The notes: a model not told the origin generated them from the sequence alone. Shown: positions 33,690-44,094, counted from the first letter of the stretch. The stretch: 64,000 bases of DNA from JBPBQZ01 sp050955105 (GCA_050955105.1 JBPBQZ010000056.1:62001-126000), one strand, 5' to 3'. Made by a program: numbers and translations.

Positions 33690-36600
33690 CGTGCGGCCTC
33701 CGGCTTTTCACCGCGCTTCTCGTCTCGCTTCACGCGGAACCACAACGCATACAGCGCCGGCAGATAGAACAAGGTGAGCACCGTCGCCACGGTAATGCCG
33801 CCCATCAAGGCGGTAGCCATCGGCCCGAAGAAATTGCTTCTCAGCAGCGGAATCAAAGCCAGCACCGCCGCCGCGGCAGTCAGCGTAATCGGCCGGAAGC
33901 GTCGTACGGTGGCGCCGATCACGGCATCGAAGCGCGCATGGCCGGCGCGGATATCCTGTTCGATCTGGTCGACCAGGATCACCGAGTTGCGCATGATGAT
34001 GCCGAACATCGCGATCGTACCGAGCATGGCCACGAAGCCGAACGGTTGGCCGAACAACAGCAGCGCCAGCACTACGCCGATCAAACCGAGCGGCGCGGTC
34101 AATATCACCATCAACACGCGACTGAAGCTTTGCAACTGCACCATCAGCAACACCAGCACGGCGATCGCCAGCAGCGGCATCTGCGCGTTGATCGATGCCT
34201 GTGCCTTGCCGTTTTCTTCGACGGCACCGCCGATCTCGACCGTATAGCCGGCTGGCAGCGACTGACGCAACCCGGCCAACTGCTTGTCGACCTGATTGGT
34301 CACGTCGATACCTTGCGCGGCGCCCAGCACGTCAGCCTGCACCGTAATAGTCGGTTGCCGGTCGCGTTCCCACACCACCCCATACTCCAGCCCGTAGGTG
34401 AAGTGTCCCAAGGCCGCGAGCGGTACCGCCGTGCCGTTAGGCGACGGAATCGCCAGGCGTTCGATCTGCGCCGGATCGACGCGATCGTGGTCCGGTGCGC
34501 GCAAATCGACGCCGATCAGCTTGTCGCGCTCGCGGAACTGCGTCATCGTGAAGCCGCTCAAGGACATCTGCAAATAGTTGGCGACATCTTGCGACGATAT
34601 GTTGAGGGCGCGCGCCTTGGTTTGATCTATCTCGAAATGGATCGAGCGCTCGGCCGGCTCGTCCCAGTCGAATTGCACGCCGGTGGTATGCGGGTTGGCG
34701 CGCATCACCTGCGCCACGTCTTCGCTCAGCTTGCGCACGGTACCGAGTTGCGGCCCCGATACGCGGAACTGCACCGGGTAGCCGATCGGCGGACCATTTT
34801 CAAGACGGCTGATGCGCGTGCGCAGCGATGCATAGTCATCGCGCAATACTTGCGTGAGGACGCCAGCCAGTTTTTCGCGATCTTTAACCGACTTGGTGGT
34901 GATGACGAACTGCGCGAGGTTGGGCGAAGGCAGTTGCTGATCGAGCGCAAGGTAAAAGCGCGGCGCGCCGGTACCGACGAAATCGACGTAGTGGTCGATC
35001 TCTTTATGCTTGGCCAGCACCGCTTCGAAGCGCTGCGCCTGACGCAGCGCCGCCGGGAACGCCGCGCCTTCCGGCAACCGCAAATCGACCAGTAGCTCGG
35101 TGCGATCCGAACTGGGGAAGAACTGTTGCGGCACCAGCGTGAAGCCCGCCATCGCGACGATAAAGACCGCTACGGTGATGAGCAATACTGCGAGGCGTCG
35201 ATCGACACACCAGCCGATCCAGCCGCGCAGCCGCCGATAGAACTTGGTGTCGTAGATGTCGTGCTGCTCGGTTTGCGGCGCACCGCCGCTGGCGTCGTCA
35301 TGACGGCCGAAGGCACGTCGCGTCGGATGTTCGGAGAGGATGCGATAGCCAAGCAGGGGAATCACGATGACGGCTGCCAGCCATGACAGCAGCAGCGCGA
35401 TCGCCGATACCTCGAAGATCGAGCGCGTGTATTCTCCAGTGGCCGACTTGGCCAGCGCGATCGGCAGGAAGCCTGATACCGTAACCAGCGTACCGGTCAG
35501 CATCGGAAAGGCGGTGCTGGTATAGGCGAAGGCGGCCGCGCGCATGCGGTCATACCCCTGCTCGAGCTTCACCGCCATCATCTCCACCGCGATGATGGCG
35601 TCGTCCACCAGCAAGCCCAGCGCCAACACCAGCGTGCCGAGCGAAACCTTGTGCAAGCCGATGCCGAACAGATACATGCACAAGGCCGTCGCAGCCAGCA
35701 CCAGAGGAATCGAGATCACCACCACCATGCCGGTGCGCAGCCCGAGGCTGATCAGGCTCACCACCAGCACGATCGCGATGGCCTCGGCCACCGCTTCGAC
35801 GAAGTCGTCGATCGAATGGGCGACCGCATGCGGCATGCTCGATACCGATTGCAGCTTGAGGCCTGCCGGCAGCGTGGTCTGCAAATGCGCGGTCTCGATA
35901 TCCAGCGCCTTGCCCAGCGCGATCACATCGCCCGACGGTGCCATCGTCACGCCGATGCCAAGCACCGGCTGATTATGAAAGCGCATGATCTGCGCTGGCG
36001 GATCGGTATAACCGCGCTTCACCGTCGCGATATCGCCCAGCCGCACCAGTCGGCCGTTCACGCGAAGCAATGTGTTCGCGAGCTTTGCGACATCTTGAAA
36101 TTGTCCGGTAGGCCGCACGTAGACGCGATCCGTTGAGGTAGTGAAGACCCCGGCTGCGGCAACCGCGTTCTGTGTATTGACCGCATCAGCGATCTGCTGC
36201 GGCGTGATACCCAGTTTGGCAAGCTGCGCGTTGGCGATCTCGACATAGATACGCTGTTCCTGGTCATCGATCAGATCGACCTTGTTGATGCCCGGCACGC
36301 GCAGCAATTCGGTGCGCATGCGCTCGGCATAGTCGTGCATCTGCGCCGGCGAAAAGCCGTCACCTTCCAGCGCATATAAATTGGTATAAACGTCGCCGAA
36401 CTCATCGTTGAAGAACGGTCCTTGCACTCCGGGCGGCAAGGTATAGGCAATGTCGCCGACCTTCTTGCGTACCTGATACCAGGTGCCCGGCACCTGCGAG
36501 GGCGGTGCCGAATCTTTCAGCGTGAAGAACAACATCGATTCGCCGGGGCGCGAATAGCTGCGCAGGAAATCGACGTCGGGCGTTTCCTGCAGCTTGCGGG

Positions 36601-36862
36601 CGATGGTGTCGGTCACCTCTTCCTGCACCTGGCGCGCCGTGGCACCCGGCCACAAAGTGCGGATCACCATTACCTTGAAGGTGAACGGCGGATCTTCCGA
36701 TTGCGCGAGCTTGCCGTACGACAACACGCCGAACAGCGTCACCAGCGCCAGCAGGAAGATCACCAACGCTTGATGCTGCAGCGTCCAGCTCGACAGGTTG
36801 AAGCGATGCTCGGACTCGCCCGGTAATTTATGAGACGGATCCTGCGGTGCCGGATCGCTCAT
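33686..36862 (-). CDS. RND-family multidrug efflux permease
   Basis: The 1,058-residue inner-membrane pump has two six-helix membrane halves, each with a large periplasmic loop. The proton-relay aspartate pair appears as GLLVDDAIIAVEMM in TMH4. The GSSD-like RND motif region (GRHDDASGGAPQTEQHD) precedes TMH7. Length is normal for the family (about 1,030-1,060). It overlaps the adaptor and outer-membrane genes by four bases on each side, so all three parts are co-translated. Substrate is unknown. It diverges in sequence from the pumps at 48-54 kb, so it is not a recent duplicate. Confidence 0.92.
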   Translation of the reverse strand: MSDPAPQDPSHKLPGESEHRFNLSSWTLQHQALVIFLLALVTLFGVLSYGKLAQSEDPPFTFKVMVIRTLWPGATARQVQEEVTDTIARKLQETPDVDFLRSYSRPGESMLFFTLKDSAPPSQVPGTWYQVRKKVGDIAYTLPPGVQGPFFNDEFGDVYTNLYALEGDGFSPAQMHDYAERMRTELLRVPGINKVDLIDDQEQRIYVEIANAQLAKLGITPQQIADAVNTQNAVAAAGVFTTSTDRVYVRPTGQFQDVAKLANTLLRVNGRLVRLGDIATVKRGYTDPPAQIMRFHNQPVLGIGVTMAPSGDVIALGKALDIETAHLQTTLPAGLKLQSVSSMPHAVAHSIDDFVEAVAEAIAIVLVVSLISLGLRTGMVVVISIPLVLAATALCMYLFGIGLHKVSLGTLVLALGLLVDDAIIAVEMMAVKLEQGYDRMRAAAFAYTSTAFPMLTGTLVTVSGFLPIALAKSATGEYTRSIFEVSAIALLLSWLAAVIVIPLLGYRILSEHPTRRAFGRHDDASGGAPQTEQHDIYDTKFYRRLRGWIGWCVDRRLAVLLITVAVFIVAMAGFTLVPQQFFPSSDRTELLVDLRLPEGAAFPAALRQAQRFEAVLAKHKEIDHYVDFVGTGAPRFYLALDQQLPSPNLAQFVITTKSVKDREKLAGVLTQVLRDDYASLRTRISRLENGPPIGYPVQFRVSGPQLGTVRKLSEDVAQVMRANPHTTGVQFDWDEPAERSIHFEIDQTKARALNISSQDVANYLQMSLSGFTMTQFRERDKLIGVDLRAPDHDRVDPAQIERLAIPSPNGTAVPLAALGHFTYGLEYGVVWERDRQPTITVQADVLGAAQGIDVTNQVDKQLAGLRQSLPAGYTVEIGGAVEENGKAQASINAQMPLLAIAVLVLLMVQLQSFSRVLMVILTAPLGLIGVVLALLLFGQPFGFVAMLGTIAMFGIIMRNSVILVDQIEQDIRAGHARFDAVIGATVRRFRPITLTAAAAVLALIPLLRSNFFGPMATALMGGITVATVLTLFYLPALYALWFRVKRDEKRGEKPEAAR

Positions 36863-38187
36863 TGGGCAGCCTCGGTGGCGGCCGCAGAGGCCGGTGCCGG
36901 ACCGTCGATATCGCCTTCGCCGGTGAACAGCGGCGCCACCGGCTTCACATGTTGACCGGCAAACACCGTGTGCACACCCGCCAACACCACCATGTCGCCG
37001 TCGTTCAGCCCATGCGTTACGGTAGTCGCGCGTTCGCTGTAGGCATCGACGGTAACCGGGCGCAGTTCAAGCGTGGAGTCGGCGGGGCGAACTATCCAGA
37101 CCGCCGGACGGCTACCTTGGTGGAACAAGGCGGTAGCGGGCAGCGTAAAGATTGGGCCCGCAGCAGCACTGCTGGCACCGCCGCCAGTCGTTGCGGTGGC
37201 AGTTGAGCCGCTATGCGAAGCATCGGCAGCCGTCGCGACCGCAGCCTGGCTGGCAGTGCCAGCCGCCGCGGCGTTCGTGGCCGGTGCGCTCGTCGCTCCC
37301 GGCAGTAAGGCCGCGTCGCCCGTCATGCCGAGGCGCACATCGTCGCCCGGCTGCAGCAACGTCAGACGCACGCGGTACGTGCGGCTCTGCGGATCGGCCG
37401 CGGGTGCGATTTCGCGCACGCGCGCATCGAAGCGGCGCCCGGGCAACGCCGGGAAGGTCACGTTTACCGCCTGACCCAAATGGATGCGCGCCAGATCGCT
37501 TTCAGCGGCATCGAGCGTCACGTCGGTATCACCGCTCCAGGCCAGCCCATACACCGCCTGGCCTGCCGACAGCACTTGCCCGGTATCGGCATTTTCGCTG
37601 GTGATCACGCCGTCGTGGTCGACTATCAAGGTGTTGTATTGCAGGGTATTCGCCGCGACCGTCGCTTGCGCCTCGGCCTGCTGACGATTCGCCAGCGCCG
37701 CACTATAGGCGTCCTGGGTCTGCTCCAATTGATTCGCGGCGATCAGGTTTTGCACCGCTTGCGCCTGGTCGCGCTCGAGCTGCTGCTTGGCATACACCAG
37801 CCGGTGCCGCGCCGCGTCGAGTACCGCTTGCGCGCTGGCCGCCTGCTTCTGCGCATCTGCCGGATCCAGACGCGCGATCACCTGGCCCTTTTTCACGGTG
37901 TTGCCCAAGCGCACGTCGCGTTCGATCAACTTGCCCGCCACGCGGAACGACATCAGCGTCGAATAGCGCGGCGCCACTTCCACTGGATAGTGAATGGTGT
38001 CGCCCGGCAGGCTACCCGCCACCGCATGCACCGGCAAGGCCAGCACGAGTTGCGGCGCGTCAGCCGCCGGCGCCTGACGATGGCAAGCGGCTAGCGTGAA
38101 CAAGGCCAGCAGCGTTAGCGCCACGGCGGCCGGGCGTATGCGCCGCTTCGGCAAGGAGTAAGAAAACCACGGAAAGAACCGATTCAC
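36859..38187 (-). CDS. RND efflux periplasmic adaptor (membrane fusion protein)
   Basis: The 442-residue adaptor has an N-terminal lipobox-like segment (LFTLAACHRQ), a lipoyl half-motif (GNTVKKGQVIARLDPAD), an alpha-hairpin rich in Ala/Gln (residues about 110-190), and beta-barrel and membrane-proximal domains. Between about residues 300 and 345 it contains an Ala/Thr/Ser-rich stretch, inserted before FTLPATALF. It links the RND pump to the outer-membrane channel. First gene of the operon, it is divergent from the TetR gene, with palindromic sites between. Confidence 0.9.
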   Translation of the reverse strand: MNRFFPWFSYSLPKRRIRPAAVALTLLALFTLAACHRQAPAADAPQLVLALPVHAVAGSLPGDTIHYPVEVAPRYSTLMSFRVAGKLIERDVRLGNTVKKGQVIARLDPADAQKQAASAQAVLDAARHRLVYAKQQLERDQAQAVQNLIAANQLEQTQDAYSAALANRQQAEAQATVAANTLQYNTLIVDHDGVITSENADTGQVLSAGQAVYGLAWSGDTDVTLDAAESDLARIHLGQAVNVTFPALPGRRFDARVREIAPAADPQSRTYRVRLTLLQPGDDVRLGMTGDAALLPGATSAPATNAAAAGTASQAAVATAADASHSGSTATATTGGGASSAAAGPIFTLPATALFHQGSRPAVWIVRPADSTLELRPVTVDAYSERATTVTHGLNDGDMVVLAGVHTVFAGQHVKPVAPLFTGEGDIDGPAPASAAATEAAQ

Positions 38188-38289
38188 GGCAGCTCCTTTG
38201 GAGCGGTGCGGGCGTGACGCCAGGGCGCAAGTAGCCGCGGCGCGTCTGCTTGGACGCGCCGCGGCTCGAAATTCAGATACGCATATTAA

Positions 38290-38311
38290 TACAACATTGT
38301 ATTTGAATACA
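38290..38311. promoter_or_regulatory. overlapping palindromes in the efflux/tetR divergent promoter
   Basis: TACAA-CA-TTGTA (38290-38301) overlaps TGTATT-TG-AATACA (38298-38311), forming a compound AT-rich inverted repeat between the efflux operon start (38187) and tetR start (38352). It is the natural operator for the TetR repressor. Confidence 0.6.
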
Positions 38312-38351
38312 TCTGTAAATTTCCGAGGCAGCCTGTGATAGCATCAAATGC

Positions 38352-39017
38352 ATGATTCGCAAATGCCTGATCCGTAAACGCCTTACTCGAGAAGAAAGCC
38401 GCGACTTGACGCGTCAGCGGCTGCTCGATGCCGCCGAAAAACTTTTCGCGAAAAAGGGGCTGGTGGCGACCAGCGTCGAAGATATCGCCGAAGCGGCAGG
38501 CTACACGCGCGGTGCTTTTTATTCGAACTTCGCCGAGAAAAATGATCTGTTCATCGACTGGCTGCGGCGCGACCATGAGCGCGCGCATAAGGAGTTGAAT
38601 GCGTTACTGAGTGATGACGATCTGCCGCCCGAGCAATTGCAACAACGCGCGCGCGAGTTCTACACCAAGCTGAATCGCAATAACGAATGCTTCATGAACT
38701 GGACCGAAGCGCGGCTACTGGCAGTGCGAGATGCCAAGTTTCGCTCGAAGCTCACCGCACTGACAGTCGAGAAGCGCGGCCAGTTGGCGCAGTTCATCGT
38801 CTACTTCTTCCAGCGTCTGGGCGTGCCACCGCCCGCCGCTCCCGAAGCGATTGCCATGGCCTTCATGAGCATGGCGCAAGGTGTCCAGTTGATGATGCTG
38901 TCCACGCCGCAAGACATGGGAGCGGATCGGGCCGAATCGGTGCTCACGCTATTCGTCGATGCGCTGATGCACTCAGCGCGTTTCCAGGCGGACGCGCGCA
39001 CGACCTCAGGTGGCTAG
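38352..39017 (+). CDS. TetR-family repressor of the RND efflux operon
   Basis: The 221-residue protein has a TetR helix-turn-helix (SVEDIAEAAGYTRGAFYSNFAEKNDLFIDWL, residues about 41-71) with the AcrR-type YSNF signature. An alpha-helical ligand domain follows. It is divergently transcribed from the efflux operon with an inverted-repeat site in the 164-bp gap, so drug-relieved repression is likely. The N-terminal MIRKCLIRKRL stretch is unusual, and an internal start is possible. Confidence 0.87.
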   Translation: MIRKCLIRKRLTREESRDLTRQRLLDAAEKLFAKKGLVATSVEDIAEAAGYTRGAFYSNFAEKNDLFIDWLRRDHERAHKELNALLSDDDLPPEQLQQRAREFYTKLNRNNECFMNWTEARLLAVRDAKFRSKLTALTVEKRGQLAQFIVYFFQRLGVPPPAAPEAIAMAFMSMAQGVQLMMLSTPQDMGADRAESVLTLFVDALMHSARFQADARTTSGG

Positions 39018-39070
39018 GTCGGCGCGGCGCACCGACGCGACGCGCTCACGCGCTCACGCCGAGCAAACGT

Positions 39071-40372
39071 CTACAGCTCGCCCATCTGACAACCCACCTC
39101 GGCCCGGTCGCCGAAAATCTTGTCGATGTCTTCGCCCTTCGCCGGCACGGTCTGCCTGATGTCGACGATGTCCCATTTGTCGGCCTTCGGCGCACGCGCC
39201 TGCACGATCAGCAGCGAGTGAATGAATTGATGATCCCATGAGCGGTAGTAGCTGGGCAGCTCGCGGTCATGCCACTGAATGGTTTCCAACTGCTGCACGA
39301 TGGCCGGACCATCGGTGGATTTGGCGCCCTTGATGCCATCGATGATGGCACGCATCGACATCCACCCGTCCCACGCCACCATCGACGCAGGCTCACCATA
39401 TTTGGCACGGTAGGCGGCCGCGAATTTGCGTTCCAACGGCGATAGCGCAGGGTCGTTATATTCCCAGCTCTTCGCATAAATGCCGGTCTGCGAATTCTTG
39501 TCCAGCGACCACAGCGTGGACTCGCTGATGAAGGGGCCGCCCACCGGAATCTTGTCCTTCATGCCGAACTGCGACCACTGCTTGAGAAAGTTGCCCAAAT
39601 CCTGGCCGGCGAAGCTGAACGCCACCACGTCTGGATTGGCCTGCCGTATTTTCAGGATGAAGGCGCTGAAGTCTGTGGTGCCCAAGGGCAATACGTCGGC
39701 GCCGACTTCGGTGCCACCCAGTCGCAGCAACTCCTTTTTCATGCCCTTATAAGCATCGTTGCCTGCTGCATAGTTAGGTGCCAGGAAGTACCAGCGCTTG
39801 CCTTTTTCGATCAAGTTGGGCACCAGCGCGCGCGTCACCACCGGGGCGCTGTAGAAGGTACGGAAGGTATAGCGATTGCAGCTCTTGCCGGTAATTTCCG
39901 TGGCGGATCCGACGATCACCACCAGCGGTATCTTGTTTTGTTTGGCGACCGATCCTTCGGCCAGCGACGACGCGCTGTTCACACCGCCCACCACCGCCAC
40001 CACCTTGTCATGATCAATCAACTTGATCATGTTCTGTTGCGCGGTCTGCGGATCAGTATCGTCATACCAGATCACCTTGATAGGCCGGCCCAGCACCTTG
40101 GCGTCCACGTCATCCACGGCCAGCATCGCGCCACGCGCACCGTCGCGCCCGATATCGGAAAACACGCCTTGCTTCGACAGCACCATGCCGATGGCGATGG
40201 GTGCGTTGGCGTCTTGCGCCATGGCGCTGGTCGACGTCACGGCGCTCATGGACGTGACCGCCAGCGTTGCCAGCAGCACGCCCGCCGTATGCCGCAAGCA
40301 CGCCGCCAGAGCCGTTCGCATGCGCGCGCCATCGCGTCGAGCGGTGCCCGCGCTTGAAATTACTGAAACCAT
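39071..40372 (-). CDS. ABC-transporter periplasmic binding protein of the branched-chain amino-acid type
   Basis: The 433-residue protein has a long signal region ending in TSTSAMAQ (cleavage expected after AMA). A type-I periplasmic-binding fold follows (IGMVLSKQGVFSDIGRDGARGAMLAVDDVDAK; VAVVGGVNSASSLAEGSVAKQNKIPLVV). Ligands of this family include branched-chain amino acids, amides and aromatic acids. A GCAGGAG site precedes the ATG at 40372. No livHMGF genes follow. Its operon partner upstream is an indolepyruvate-type oxidoreductase (58-bp gap), suggesting that both serve uptake and oxidation of an aryl acid. Confidence 0.87.
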   Translation of the reverse strand: MVSVISSAGTARRDGARMRTALAACLRHTAGVLLATLAVTSMSAVTSTSAMAQDANAPIAIGMVLSKQGVFSDIGRDGARGAMLAVDDVDAKVLGRPIKVIWYDDTDPQTAQQNMIKLIDHDKVVAVVGGVNSASSLAEGSVAKQNKIPLVVIVGSATEITGKSCNRYTFRTFYSAPVVTRALVPNLIEKGKRWYFLAPNYAAGNDAYKGMKKELLRLGGTEVGADVLPLGTTDFSAFILKIRQANPDVVAFSFAGQDLGNFLKQWSQFGMKDKIPVGGPFISESTLWSLDKNSQTGIYAKSWEYNDPALSPLERKFAAAYRAKYGEPASMVAWDGWMSMRAIIDGIKGAKSTDGPAIVQQLETIQWHDRELPSYYRSWDHQFIHSLLIVQARAPKADKWDIVDIRQTVPAKGEDIDKIFGDRAEVGCQMGEL

Positions 40373-40430
40373 GGTCTCCTGCCTTTTTTATAGTCGTCGA
40401 TAAATCATTGATGGCCGTGGCGCGCAGCGC

Positions 40431-43400
40431 TCAGGCGTTACCCGCGCGCAACGGCAATACGTCCGCCCTGGCAGGCGCATGCGGCTGCTCGAACGCCGCC
40501 TGCAATTGCGTCCATTGCGAACGCGCATCGGCCAGCTTGCGGTCTTTCACGTGGCCGAAGCCGCGGATGTCCTCCGGCACCGCCGCGATCTGCTGTGCCA
40601 GCGCATGGTTGTCGGCATCGAGGTTGGGCAGCAGCGCTTCGATACGCTGCCGATATTCGTCGATCAGCGCGCGCTCGGTACGGCGTTCCTGCGTGTAGCC
40701 GAACACGTCGAGCCGGCTGCCGCGCAAATGCTTCATGCGCGCCAGTATCTTGAAAACCTGCATGACCCACGGACCGTAGGCGCGTTTGATCAGCTCACCT
40801 TTGGCATTGCGTTTCGCCAGCAGCGGCGGCGCCAGATTGAAACTGACGCTGAAGTCGCCTTCGAACTGCGCGGCCAACTGCTTCTGGAAGCTGCCGTCGG
40901 TATACAAACGCGCCACCTCGTATTCGTCCTTGTAGCTCATCAGCTTCGACAGCGAGCGCGCCACGGCTTCGGCCAGCCCGCTTTGGCCAGGCGTGCGCGC
41001 AGCTTCCGCGGCGGCCACGCGCTGCACGAACGCCCGATACCGATCGGCCCATCGCTTGTCTTGATAATCGACCAACTGCGCGGCGCGCCGCTCGACGATC
41101 GCATCGAGCGTTTCGGCCGGCGCTTCTTCGTGCTGGATCAGCGGATCGGCCAGCGCTTGCACGGCGCGCGGATCTTGCGCCGCCAAACGCCCCCAGGCCA
41201 GCGCCTGCTTGTTCATCTCAATCGACACACCGTTCAACTCGATGGCGCGCTCGACGGATTCGACAGACAGCGGCAGCAAACCCTTCTGCAAGGCATAACC
41301 GACCAGGAACAGGTTCGCACCGATCGAATCGCCCAGCAGCGCGGTGGCGGTGCGCGTCGCGTCGAAGAAGAACGGCGCATGGGTCGAGCGTTCGATCGCG
41401 TTGCGCATAGCGTCGGCTTCGAAGTCGACATTGCCGTCGAGCGTGAAGGCCGCCGTCGGCGTGACGTGGGCGTTCACCACGGCTTGCGTGCGCTCATCAT
41501 CGAAGCGGCTCAAGGCCGCCGCGCTGGCGGACACCACCAGATCGCATCCCAATAACAAGTCGGCATTGCCCACGCCCAGGCGGGTAGCGTGCAACGCCGC
41601 CGGATCGCTGGCGATGCGTACGTGGCTCATCACCGCGCCATTCTTCTGCGCCACGCCGGTGAAGTCGAGCACCGACGACGCCTTGCCCTGCAGATGCGCG
41701 GCCATGCCGAGCAAGGCACCGATGGTCAACACCCCCGTGCCACCAATACCGGTAACCAAGACGTTATAAGGCGCCGTGGCAGTGACCACAGGCGCCGGCG
41801 CCAGCTTGGCGAACAAGGCCGACGCATCGGTGCCCATCTTTTGCGCGCGGCGCAGTTCGCCGCCGGTGACCGTGACGAAGCTCGGGCAGAAGCCGTTCAC
41901 ACAAGAGAAATCTTTATTGCAGGTGGACTGGTCGATCTGCCGCTTGCGGCCGAACTCGGTTTGCAGCGGCTTGATCGATACGCAGTTCGATTTAGTCGAA
42001 CAGTCGCCGCAAGATTCGCAGACCGCCGCGTTGATGAAGGCCCGCTTGGGCGGATCGGCGAAGCGACCGCGCTTGCGCAAGCGGCGCTTCTCCGCGGCGC
42101 AGGTCTGGTCGTAGATCAACGCGGTCACGCCCGGCAGCTCGCGCAGTTCGCGCTGAATTTCGTCGAGCGCATCGCGATGCCGCACTGCCACGCCGGCCGG
42201 AAACGCGTCGGCTGGATACTTGGTGGGTTCGTCGGTCACCACCACCATTTTTGAGACGCCTTCAGCCTGCAGCTGCCGCGCCAACTGCGGCACCGTCAGC
42301 GTGCCGTCCAGCGCCTGGCCGCCGGTCATTGCCACCGCCGCATTGAACAGCAGCTTGTAGGTGATGTTGACGTTGGCCGCCACTGCCTGGCGAATCGCCA
42401 GAATGCCCGAGTGGTAGTACGTGCCGTCGCCAAGATTCTGAAACACGTGGCGCTCTTCGCTGAATGGCGCCTGGCCGACCCAGTTCACACCCTCCGCGCC
42501 CATGTGAGTGAAGCTGGAGGTGTTGCGATTCATGCGCGTCACCATCGCATGACAGCCGATACCCGCCATGGCACGGCTGCCCTCGGGCACGTTGGTCGAC
42601 GTGTTATGCGGACAGCCGGAGCAGAAATATTGGATACGCGCGGTCTTGATCGGCACCACCGCGCGGCCCAGCCCGCGCGCCTGCTTGGCCTTGGGCGCGC
42701 GCAGCGGCGCGTCTTCGCCATACAGGCGCCGCAGGCGCGCCGCAATCGCCGCGCCCACCGCTGCCGCATCCAGCTCGCCGTCGCTGCGCACCAGCAGCGC
42801 GCCAGATTCGTCCTGCTTGCCCACCACGCGTGGGCGGCCCGCCTCCATCGAGTAGAGCGCCTTCACCACCTGATCTTCGAGAAACGCGCGCTTCTCTTCC
42901 ACCACCATAATCTCGTCTAGCCCTTGCGCGAATGCGCGCACGCCCTGCGGTTCGAGCGGCCAGCTCAGACCCACCTTATAGACGGCCACACTCAATGCCG
43001 AGCCGCTTCCGTCGAGCCCCAGGTCTTCCAGCGCCTGGCGCACGTCGAGATACGCCTTGCCGGTGGTGACAATACCAAGCCGGGCACCTGGCGCGGCGAT
43101 CGCTACGCGATCCAGCTTGTTGGCGCGCACGAACGCCTGCACTGCCTGCATGCGCGGACCCAGCAGCCGCGTTTCCTGCACCAGCGGCAGATCGCCGGCG
43201 CGAATGTTGAGCCCATCCGGCGGCGGCGTGAAATCAGTGGGCATCACCACCTGTACGCGCGCCGGATCAACATCGATGGTGGCGGCACTTTCCACCGTAT
43301 CTGAAATCGCCTTGAAGCCGACCCAGCAGCCGCTATATCGAGATAGCGCAAATCCCAATAAACCGTAGTCCAGATACTCCTGAACATTCGCCGGATTCAA

Positions 43401-43910
43401 TATCGGTATCATCGCGCCCGCCAGCATCTGCTCGCTTTGGTGCGGCAGCGACGACGACTGCGCGTTGTGGTCGTCGCCGCAAATCACCAGCACCCCGCCA
43501 TGCTTGGCCGAGCCTGCGGAATTGCCGTGCTTGAACGCATCCATCGAGCGATCGACGCCTGGCCCCTTGCCGTACCAGATGGCGAATGCGCCGTCGACGT
43601 TGGCCGGGCCGTACAGTCCCGCCTGCTGCGTGCCCCACACCGCCGTGGCAGCCAAGTCTTCATTGATGCCTGGCTTGAAATGGATGTTGTGGCGCGCCAG
43701 CAGGTCACCCGCCTGCGCCAGCGCCAGATCGTACTGGCCGAGCGGCGAACCGCGATATCCCGAAATAAAGCCGCCGGTGTTGAGGCCCGCGGCGCGGTCG
43801 CGCAGTGCCTGCATCATCGGCAGACGCACCAGCGCCTGCAGTCCGGAAATAAAAACGCGACCGGACTCCAGTTCGTATTTGTCCTTCAGCGTAACGGCGG
43901 CAAGCGACAT
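40431..43910 (-). CDS. indolepyruvate ferredoxin oxidoreductase-family protein (fused alpha/beta/gamma)
   Basis: The 1,159-residue enzyme oxidatively decarboxylates aryl- or branched 2-oxoacids to acyl-CoA with ferredoxin as acceptor. The N-terminal pyrimidine/TPP region has GGFISGYRGSPLGQYDLAL. The TPP-binding half includes CSGCPHNTSTNVPEGSRAMAGIGCH. A 4Fe-4S ferredoxin-like part has CESCGDCSTKSNC and CNKDFSCVNGFCPS. The gamma domain starts at NVLVTGIGGTGVLTIGALL. The single-polypeptide form is usual in aerobic proteobacteria, where it handles aromatic or branched oxoacids. TetR and AT-rich direct repeats lie upstream. Confidence 0.9.
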   Translation of the reverse strand: MSLAAVTLKDKYELESGRVFISGLQALVRLPMMQALRDRAAGLNTGGFISGYRGSPLGQYDLALAQAGDLLARHNIHFKPGINEDLAATAVWGTQQAGLYGPANVDGAFAIWYGKGPGVDRSMDAFKHGNSAGSAKHGGVLVICGDDHNAQSSSLPHQSEQMLAGAMIPILNPANVQEYLDYGLLGFALSRYSGCWVGFKAISDTVESAATIDVDPARVQVVMPTDFTPPPDGLNIRAGDLPLVQETRLLGPRMQAVQAFVRANKLDRVAIAAPGARLGIVTTGKAYLDVRQALEDLGLDGSGSALSVAVYKVGLSWPLEPQGVRAFAQGLDEIMVVEEKRAFLEDQVVKALYSMEAGRPRVVGKQDESGALLVRSDGELDAAAVGAAIAARLRRLYGEDAPLRAPKAKQARGLGRAVVPIKTARIQYFCSGCPHNTSTNVPEGSRAMAGIGCHAMVTRMNRNTSSFTHMGAEGVNWVGQAPFSEERHVFQNLGDGTYYHSGILAIRQAVAANVNITYKLLFNAAVAMTGGQALDGTLTVPQLARQLQAEGVSKMVVVTDEPTKYPADAFPAGVAVRHRDALDEIQRELRELPGVTALIYDQTCAAEKRRLRKRGRFADPPKRAFINAAVCESCGDCSTKSNCVSIKPLQTEFGRKRQIDQSTCNKDFSCVNGFCPSFVTVTGGELRRAQKMGTDASALFAKLAPAPVVTATAPYNVLVTGIGGTGVLTIGALLGMAAHLQGKASSVLDFTGVAQKNGAVMSHVRIASDPAALHATRLGVGNADLLLGCDLVVSASAAALSRFDDERTQAVVNAHVTPTAAFTLDGNVDFEADAMRNAIERSTHAPFFFDATRTATALLGDSIGANLFLVGYALQKGLLPLSVESVERAIELNGVSIEMNKQALAWGRLAAQDPRAVQALADPLIQHEEAPAETLDAIVERRAAQLVDYQDKRWADRYRAFVQRVAAAEAARTPGQSGLAEAVARSLSKLMSYKDEYEVARLYTDGSFQKQLAAQFEGDFSVSFNLAPPLLAKRNAKGELIKRAYGPWVMQVFKILARMKHLRGSRLDVFGYTQERRTERALIDEYRQRIEALLPNLDADNHALAQQIAAVPEDIRGFGHVKDRKLADARSQWTQLQAAFEQPHAPARADVLPLRAGNA

Positions 43911-43985
43911 GGCGTGTCCTGTGGGGGTGCGGGCCTGCGGGATCCCGATAAAGGCCGATGCAGACCTGGCGCGGGCGAGTCGGCA

Positions 43986-44007
43986 AATTGTAATTAAAAT
44001 TGTGATT
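43986..44007. promoter_or_regulatory. direct repeats in the divergent tetR promoter
   Basis: AATTGTAATT (43986-43995) and AATTGTGATT (43998-44007) are 12 bp apart in an otherwise GC-rich 184-bp gap between the oxidoreductase and TetR genes, followed by a GATTCT doublet. Likely promoter and regulator-binding region. Confidence 0.45.
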
Positions 44008-44094
44008 CTGATTCTGAATGTGCCGCGCGCGCCTGGGAATTCTGGTAAACACGAACCTCGAGCAGTTGGCTACCGTGAAGTAAAGTGACGCGAT

